Below, piece by piece: positions 54,237-58,934 of a stretch of DNA of 58,934 nt. Source of the stretch: a virus. The first letter of the stretch is position 1. Each line of letters starts with the position of its first letter. Under the pieces are notes generated by a model. That model searched no databases. It was not told the DNA's origin and worked only from the letters and a program-made list of their open reading frames with translations. Made by a program: the position numbers and the translations under genes. Location: positions 1-58,934 of the IMG/VR virus record IMGVR_UViG_3300037852_000224; one strand, written 5' to 3'.

Positions 54237-54772
54237 TGTGGAAGCTCCTTCAGCAGTTTGCCCAGGGCGGTGAAGTCGGACATTAATGGGATCATATACC
54301 CTGTCGAGTGTAATCCCGCACTAGGATGGAACATGGGGAAGACCACACCCTGCCATGCGCTCCCCCAGGAACCGGCTATCGGTATGCCGTGGTCCCGATT
54401 CAAATTCACGTTAGTAAACAGCCCACACGCCACTGCGCCCATGGGGACCACGATTACAGGTTTAACCGCCGCCAGCAATGGACCAAGGTGGACGGACATA
54501 CAGGATTGCGCTTCCTCTGCCGTGGGGTTGGAGTAATTCTCATCTGAACAGTACACGGCATTGGCCAAGTGGATGTCGTTGATCGTTAAATTAGCCAGTG
54601 GGAGATACGTGTACCGGAATTCCTGCCCGGTGTAGCCGATGAAGGGTTCACCTAGGCGGTCCTCATCCTTCGATGGCCGTTCACCAAGGAACAGTACACG
54701 GCATGGCGTGGGGCCTATGGGGAGGACCTTGGGACGGCATCGGGCGCAGAGTGGGCAGACGGTGGTGGTCAT
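54233..54772 (-). CDS. Family 4-type uracil-DNA glycosylase
   Basis: 179 aa. Motif 1 LGERPSKDEDRLGEPFIGYTGQ pattern (GE-x-P-x3-ED, PFxG), a middle NAVYCS strand, and motif 2 FPMFHPSAGL. N-terminal CPLCARC may help hold a 4Fe-4S cluster as in family 4. Removes uracil from DNA or screens the nucleotide pool; with ThyX it suggests care for thymine in the genome. Confidence 0.85.
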   Translation of the reverse strand: MTTTVCPLCARCRPKVLPIGPTPCRVLFLGERPSKDEDRLGEPFIGYTGQEFRYTYLPLANLTINDIHLANAVYCSDENYSNPTAEEAQSCMSVHLGPLLAAVKPVIVVPMGAVACGLFTNVNLNRDHGIPIAGSWGSAWQGVVFPMFHPSAGLHSTGYMIPLMSDFTALGKLLKELPQ

Positions 54773-54786
54773 TGAAAACGGAGTGA

Positions 54787-54972
54787 TTATTGTTTACGTT
54801 TCCATTTACCCGCTAGAATCCATGCCACAGTGGCGCCGTTCAAAAGAAGTGCATCAATGTGTATCGTGCCGGAGTGGAGCACAATTACCAACGCCGCAAT
54901 TTGCAAGATCGTACCAACAATGGCCATGGTTGTACTGGCAATGGACATTGCATCCGATCTAGTCGCCACCAT
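54787..54972 (-). CDS. Small two-span membrane protein
   Basis: 61 aa from ATG 54972 (GGGAGGA 8 nt upstream). Spans MAIVGTILQIAALVIVLH and IDALLLNGATVAWILAG with a KWKRKQ end. Overlaps the end of the glycosyltransferase-like gene. Function unknown. Confidence 0.6.
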   Translation of the reverse strand: MVATRSDAMSIASTTMAIVGTILQIAALVIVLHSGTIHIDALLLNGATVAWILAGKWKRKQ

Positions 54973-55579
54973 GTTCTTTTTCCTCCCGGATTCTTTTCTC
55001 CAGCTCCAAAATCTCCCGGATTTGCTCCTCCGCCACACGGCGTTGCACGTTATGTTCTGGCCGACGGTACATCCTATCCTCATCCATCGCGTAGGGCATG
55101 TGAGTGATGGGGACATTGCATAGGCGGCAGGGATTCAGCCCTGTAAAGATCCGGTCGCACTCACGGAGCAACATTGGACCCAGAGGGTAGTAGGCAAGGT
55201 ACCGATTGAAGGTGGGGACGATCAGTGACCTAGGGATTACGGAGCCGAATCCCAACAGTTGCGTCGGGCCAGGATAATTCTTCCGGTATTCCTTCGGCAT
55301 GTTGCAGAGTACGTGATTGCCGGTGAGATCCCAGGGGTAGGCGGATAAATCGACAATGCAATCGTCATCCTGAAAATACACGTAATCCGATGGTGCGTTC
55401 TGCGCCGCGATGAAACGGGAGAATACTTTAAAGTCCAGTCCGGTGGAATTGTTGTACACCACGAGTCCAAAGAAGCGGTCGGTGAGGGATTGGACCACGG
55501 CGGAAATGTCGTGGTCGCCGCGAGTGATGAGGACGGCGGAGATGTTTTGTGGGGGAGGTACGATTCGGAGTTGTCCCAT
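54959..55579 (-). CDS. Glycosyltransferase-like protein (GT-A)
   Basis: 206 aa from ATG 55579. ISAVLITRGDHDISAVVQSL, VVYNNSTG and YVYFQDDDCIVD (DxD-type metal motif) resemble the nucleotide-sugar domain of GT2 enzymes; a charged helix ends the protein. Part of the sugar cassette 54.9-58.4 kb. Confidence 0.75.
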   Translation of the reverse strand: MGQLRIVPPPQNISAVLITRGDHDISAVVQSLTDRFFGLVVYNNSTGLDFKVFSRFIAAQNAPSDYVYFQDDDCIVDLSAYPWDLTGNHVLCNMPKEYRKNYPGPTQLLGFGSVIPRSLIVPTFNRYLAYYPLGPMLLRECDRIFTGLNPCRLCNVPITHMPYAMDEDRMYRRPEHNVQRRVAEEQIREILELEKRIREEKEHGGD

Positions 55580-55581
55580 GT

Positions 55582-55863
55582 TTACCACACGTGCTCACTT
55601 AACAGTGTTTGTTTTCTTTCCTTCGTTTGACCGGCGCGGAATGCGATGGCCCCGGCTTGGAATCGGTTGACGAACTCGCCGGTGTCGGTTACGAACCCTT
55701 GTTCACTTTGTGGGATTTTGGCTTTTTCATCCACTTTCCAAATGTCGTACATGATCTCTGAGTGGCGCCGTCCAGTCCAGATTTTACCGTTGTGGTTGAT
55801 GGCGGCGGAGGCGATGCGGGGTGTGTAGGGCATGGCATTCGCAGGTTTGGTTAGCTTGTCCAT
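55582..55863 (-). CDS. Conserved phage-type small protein
   Basis: 93 aa. The pattern IASAAINHNGKIWTGRRHSEIM, EQGFVTDTGEFVNRFQAGAIAFRAGQT looks like a small domain often found in phage and bacterial proteins of unknown function. TAATG coupling with the methyltransferase-like gene. Confidence 0.7.
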   Translation of the reverse strand: MDKLTKPANAMPYTPRIASAAINHNGKIWTGRRHSEIMYDIWKVDEKAKIPQSEQGFVTDTGEFVNRFQAGAIAFRAGQTKERKQTLLSEHVW

Positions 55864-56531
55864 TAAACTGTCCTCTCCGCCACCAGTCCATATCCCAGAG
55901 GGAAACGGAATCCACCCACCTGCACCACGGCGCGTAATTCATGGTGCAGAATGTTAAACCGGCTGAGGCACCGGAAGGGGCCGGAATGTTCCGTTGGGAT
56001 CATCGCTTCCATCCCCAGTTTGGTAAACCTGTGCATGTCGAAACTCTCTCCACCTAATCCTCTAGGCTCACCGTAGCGGTCGTTGGGCACTTCATCCCAA
56101 TTGGTCGGGTAGGTAAGGATTAAGTGTCCACGGGGGTGGAGGAGGAAACCTAAGCGGCAGATTAACGATATCGGGTCCGGGACGTATTGGAGGACTTGAG
56201 TGCACAGTACAGTGGAGAATTTCGGTGTGTCGACGTGGAATGGGTCATCGTAGGGACTGTGTTGGGAGTCCTGCCAGCCTCCGTTGTGCCGGTCCCAGGG
56301 GATGTATTCTGTGCTGGGTAAATGTTCAATCAATTTACGGTAGGGCTGGGCGCCACAACCATAATCCAGCACGCGACCCCGAAAGTATTGGTGGTGTTCG
56401 GTGAGGAAGGCGAGGATAGAGCAGCGTTCCATATCACGGATGGGATCGTTGGCATACTCCGCCTGCCGGTTGGTTGGCGATGCGATGGTAGTCCAATTGA
56501 TTAGCGATGCGTTGAGAATGTAAGGTCGCAT
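55863..56531 (-). CDS. SAM-dependent methyltransferase
   Basis: 222 aa. Motif I GRVLDYGCGAQPYRKL, then TVLCTQVLQYVPDPISLICRLGFLLHPRGHLILTYP, the usual class I (methyltransf_11) order. Substrate unknown; neighbours suggest a sugar or glycan. Confidence 0.85.
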   Translation of the reverse strand: MRPYILNASLINWTTIASPTNRQAEYANDPIRDMERCSILAFLTEHHQYFRGRVLDYGCGAQPYRKLIEHLPSTEYIPWDRHNGGWQDSQHSPYDDPFHVDTPKFSTVLCTQVLQYVPDPISLICRLGFLLHPRGHLILTYPTNWDEVPNDRYGEPRGLGGESFDMHRFTKLGMEAMIPTEHSGPFRCLSRFNILHHELRAVVQVGGFRFPLGYGLVAERTV

Positions 56532-56532
56532 G

Positions 56533-57144
56533 TTAGATTGCCCGGTCGGGGTGGATGATGTATTCGTTGAGGTCGCTGAGGAACCACGGTTGGCAGCCGG
56601 TCTCAGGTTGCATTTGCGACCGGTAACAGGCTAGTGCTCGATGCTTGGCCACCAGCGCGTCCGGGGACGGCACGGGGTAGGCGGTGGAAGTGCGGGTCCT
56701 GCCGCCGGTTCGCGTGTAGGTTGTATACCGACGCAGGCGGCGGCAGTCCACACCGAATGCTTCGACCGCCGCCATGGTTACGAGATTGTGTTGGACGTGG
56801 CCGTGGTCTTCACCTAAGGGGCAGTACACTTCACACTTGCCGTCGTCGAATTGTTTGAGCATAGTGGAAAGGGTTATCATCCACCGTTCTAGGTCCGCAT
56901 TGTAGTCCATATCATCACGGAGCTTTAGGAAGTGGATTCTGCCTGCTGTGTCCGGGAGTAGGTATTTATATGCGGCGATGGATTCCTCTACACGGTCCAT
57001 GACGGAGCAGTTGGGGATGCCACGAGCAGGCTGGATGTAAGAATCAAACGCGATGATAATGTGGGCGTCGTCGCGGTGCTCCCAGAGGGGGAAGGCGCAG
57101 AACAAGGGGACATCATCCCCGTGTGGGCAGAGGAATAGCGTCAT
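56533..57144 (-). CDS. PIG-L/LmbE-family deacetylase
   Basis: 203 aa. CPHGDD near the start (usual PHPDD) and GHVQHNL later (HxxH) are the zinc-binding motifs of N-acetylglucosaminyl deacetylases. It would remove acetyl from a GlcNAc-type sugar. In a cassette with glycosyltransferases it probably builds or edits a glycan. Confidence 0.82.
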   Translation of the reverse strand: MTLFLCPHGDDVPLFCAFPLWEHRDDAHIIIAFDSYIQPARGIPNCSVMDRVEESIAAYKYLLPDTAGRIHFLKLRDDMDYNADLERWMITLSTMLKQFDDGKCEVYCPLGEDHGHVQHNLVTMAAVEAFGVDCRRLRRYTTYTRTGGRTRTSTAYPVPSPDALVAKHRALACYRSQMQPETGCQPWFLSDLNEYIIHPDRAI

Positions 57145-57410
57145 GATTCAATCGGTCCAATCTCCGTCAGGATTTTGCTGATGTGTTTATGTAGGCAGGA
57201 CTCGGAACATAGGTCACGCTTCTCAGTAGTGCAATTAAGCACGGCCATCGTGTAGGGCTGATGTTTTCCCATGGAGAACCCAGTCACCTTGGCTTCTACC
57301 GCTCCATTTGATGCGTCCACGGCATGTGAGTACACCCACACCTTCCACCACTTGTTGGCCTCTTTCTTGATGGCAGGACATTCGTCACACTTAATCCCGT
57401 TAAAGTCCAT
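57141..57410 (-). CDS. Zinc-binding hypothetical protein
   Basis: 89 aa. CDEC at the start and CTTEKRDLCSESC near the end could form a zinc ribbon. ATGA overlap with the deacetylase gene. Not recognised. Confidence 0.65.
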   Translation of the reverse strand: MDFNGIKCDECPAIKKEANKWWKVWVYSHAVDASNGAVEAKVTGFSMGKHQPYTMAVLNCTTEKRDLCSESCLHKHISKILTEIGPIES

Positions 57411-57600
57411 GTCCTGATCCTCCCGGAGCCTTCAATTTCTCTCTAACAGCGTGCAAACAGTGTTCACCGAACGTTCCCAACACATCGATAGACAATCGGT
57501 CGTACTTATCCTGGTCGAATACCCAAAACCGGTTGAAACGCAGGAGTTCGATGAATAGCAATTCAATCTCGGTGAAATCCCCGGCGGGGTCGTTGCGCAT
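57400..57600 (-). CDS. Small hypothetical protein
   Basis: 66 aa from ATG 57600 (AGGAAGGAT about 10 nt upstream). Acidic/aromatic helices (FTEIELLFIELLRFNRFWVF). It overlaps the next gene start by 11 nt. Function unknown. Confidence 0.6.
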   Translation of the reverse strand: MRNDPAGDFTEIELLFIELLRFNRFWVFDQDKYDRLSIDVLGTFGEHCLHAVREKLKAPGGSGHGL

Positions 57601-57650
57601 GTAGGGTTTATCCTTCCTGTTTTCTCTTCTCAGGGTCCATTTCCGCCCCC

Positions 57651-58427
57651 TCATACGGCCCGCCCGCGTTTGGTGGCTATGTTCTCTGGACTCCCTTCCC
57701 ACCACTGCCAGAGGTCCCGGCAGTGTTCCGGGTACTCCCGCCACACGCGGCGTTGCACGCCACTGGCGTCGTATTGAGCGTTCAGTGTCCGCCACGGTTC
57801 GAACGGCAAGTGATCCAGTAAAAACACAGGCAACGGTGGATCGATGAACGCTTTAATTGCCTGTGGGTTGTTCCACTGCCATTCCGAAAGACCGAATCTC
57901 CCACTGGCGCCGTTGGGTGTAGGCAGGGGACGGGACTCGAACGCCCTCCGGCGGAATAACCCGATCCCACCGATGTTAGGGACGATGCGGACGCAACGGG
58001 ATGCATTCCCCCAGGTATCAGCGGGGTTTAGGGTAGGGGGGAATACTGTAGGGTCTGGCGCCCACGCTTCAATGCCTAGGAGGTCTACGCGGAAATCGTT
58101 GAGGACGGTGCAGGATTGCTCCAGCCATCGCGGGGGGACTATGGTGTCATTGTCGATTTTGGCGATGTAATCGGCAGAGGAAATGGACAGTGCATGATTG
58201 AGAATGGCGACGGGGCCACCAAAACATTCCTTGATAAAATATAGATTGAGCGGGAACTTAGGGGAGGTATCTGGGTAATATAATGCTTCTGTCTCTCCAT
58301 CGGTGTAGATCCAGAAATGCTCCACCATGGCCCAGTTCGTGTTCTTAATCAGATTGAGCAGGGACACGGAGGTGAATTCAGGCCGCCCGTGGGCGAGGAA
58401 GATTAGATCGATGGTTGGATGTGTCAT
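57651..58427 (-). CDS. GT2-family glycosyltransferase
   Basis: 258 aa. IDLIFLAHGRPEFTSVSLLNL, GGPVAILNHALSISSADYIAKIDNDT (DxD) and a later GGIGLFRRRAF give a GT-A core. Membership of the sugar cassette suggests transfer to a virion protein, DNA or host surface. ATGA overlap upstream. Confidence 0.85.
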   Translation of the reverse strand: MTHPTIDLIFLAHGRPEFTSVSLLNLIKNTNWAMVEHFWIYTDGETEALYYPDTSPKFPLNLYFIKECFGGPVAILNHALSISSADYIAKIDNDTIVPPRWLEQSCTVLNDFRVDLLGIEAWAPDPTVFPPTLNPADTWGNASRCVRIVPNIGGIGLFRRRAFESRPLPTPNGASGRFGLSEWQWNNPQAIKAFIDPPLPVFLLDHLPFEPWRTLNAQYDASGVQRRVWREYPEHCRDLWQWWEGSPENIATKRGRAV

Positions 58428-58600
58428 GCCAATTCCCCCCGTTTAAACTTCTCCACCATCTCATCCATCTGCGTCTTGGTCCAATCCTCGCAGGGGAATT
58501 GCATCTGGGTCCTCACCGTGCCGTTGGGCCGGTGGATGACGATGAGGTAGTAGGTGGAATAGATGCGGAGTTCCACGTCGATGGTCGGTGGCACATTCAT
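58424..58600 (-). CDS. Small hypothetical protein
   Basis: 58 aa (MNVPPTIDVELRIYSTYYL...). ATG overlaps the J-domain stop and TGA overlaps the glycosyltransferase ATG, so it is coupled on both sides. Beta-strand-rich start, acidic helical end. Not recognised. Confidence 0.7.
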   Translation of the reverse strand: MNVPPTIDVELRIYSTYYLIVIHRPNGTVRTQMQFPCEDWTKTQMDEMVEKFKRGELA

Positions 58601-58934
58601 CGTATTCCTGCCTTTCGGTCGTACTCTGAGCGCTTAACCTTGTCCTTCAGCGTCGTGTATGCCACATTGATTGATTGCATGCGACTGGCGGCACGAGGGT
58701 TATCAGGGTGGCGGTCGGGATGGAATTTGATCGCTAGTGACCGGTATGCCGCCGTGATGGTTTCCGTGGACGCGTAGGGAGAGACTTCGAGGATGCGGTA
58801 GAGATCTGGGAGGGCAGGCACAGTGGATGAGGATGGTGATTTGGACTTGGATTTAGGTTTGGCATTGGAGCCTACCGCCGCCGGTCGCGGGGGGCGTTGT
58901 GTCTGCCCCTGGGCCTGTGTCTGTGTCTTCTGCT
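58597..58934 (-). CDS. J-domain (DnaJ-like) protein, C-terminal part (gene crosses the junction)
   Basis: C-terminal part of the 144-aa protein that starts at base 224 on the circle; 58808-58934 repeat bases 1-127. The last 70 residues are a J domain: LYRILEVSPYASTETITAAYRSLAIKF, HPD followed by RHPDN, then the helix III/IV region SINVAYTTLKDKVKRSEYDRKAG. J domains stimulate DnaK ATPase, so the phage may recruit host DnaK in assembly or replication. There is no zinc domain. Confidence 0.9.
   Translation of the reverse strand, partial: QKTQTQAQGQTQRPPRPAAVGSNAKPKSKSKSPSSSTVPALPDLYRILEVSPYASTETITAAYRSLAIKFHPDRHPDNPRAASRMQSINVAYTTLKDKVKRSEYDRKAGIR
58808..58934. repeat. Terminal direct repeat, right copy
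   Basis: Identical to 1-127; the end overlap that closes the circle at 58,807 bp. Confidence 0.95.

Noticed and set aside
57925-57950. GGGACTCGAACGCC, another tRNA T-loop look-alike
   Set aside because: It encodes the AFESRP segment of the glycosyltransferase; no cloverleaf could be built.

Overview
This window is one complete circular genome. Bases 1-127 recur exactly at 58808-58934, the signature of a circular assembly cut at an arbitrary point, so the unique length is 58,807 bp and one gene (a J-domain protein) runs across the junction. It is a bacterial virus or virus-like element: it has peptidoglycan-cleaving lysozyme-like proteins, holin-like membrane proteins, fibre/spike-like proteins, its own replication genes (family A polymerase, two helicases, recombination nucleases), a tyrosine recombinase and a Cro/C1-type regulator. 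About nine tenths of the genes read leftward (minus strand) in tightly overlapping ATGA/GTGA/TAATG chains; short rightward blocks lie at 9.1-9.4, 12.8-14.9, 40.0-42.7 and 51.5-52.2 kb. The host is not identifiable with confidence. Acidobacteriota is only a guess, from the style of the secreted proteins.

Layout. (1) 58.8 kb through the origin to 9 kb, leftward: J-domain protein, ERCC4-type nuclease, Dam-like methylase, Sak4-like ATPase, ThyX, PD-(D/E)XK nuclease, an abundant-looking unknown protein and an Fe-S DinG/XPD helicase. (2) 8.9-14.9 kb: divergent regulatory switch, XRE regulator, PAP2 phosphatase, GroES-like protein, tyrosine recombinase, then small rightward accessory genes including a frameshifted PadR-like gene and a hexanucleotide-repeat Ser/Arg gene. 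(3) 14.9-39.8 kb, leftward: lysis genes, five consecutive genes with Sec signal peptides including a 744-aa fibre-like protein, a group of beta-rich capsid/spike candidates, an arginine-rich DNA-condensing candidate with a membrane domain, a glycosyltransferase, and a block of about a dozen small tail-anchored membrane proteins ending with a membrane-anchored transglutaminase/papain-like protein. (4) 40-42.7 kb rightward: a 624-aa unknown, DUF192 and membrane proteins. (5) 42.7-58.4 kb leftward: wHTH protein, secreted protein, ParB-like protein, UvrD-like helicase, Pol A catalytic domain, its 3'-5' exonuclease as a separate gene, UDG, then a sugar cassette (two glycosyltransferases, a methyltransferase, a PIG-L deacetylase).

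The main surprise is what is missing. No large terminase, HK97-type capsid, portal, tape measure or other tail gene is recognisable; only three credible P-loop ATPases are present and all belong to replication. In their place are jelly-roll-like proteins (a one-domain protein next to its tandem-duplicated two-domain relative) and an array of single-span membrane proteins, one of them a transglycosylase. That combination resembles membrane-containing tailless phages (PRD1, PM2, P23-77), but at 58.8 kb it would be far larger than those. This is a hypothesis from sequence reading only; a strongly diverged tailed phage remains possible.

Two signals tie the genome together. A 13-bp palindrome TTTACGSCGTAAA occurs eight times exactly and twice nearly, mostly 6-70 nt upstream of leftward start codons. 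Two protein motifs, GD-x(4-6)-F-[AVI]VPQNPI and L-x-G-[LM]-G-[QDN], recur across otherwise unrelated virion-candidate proteins.
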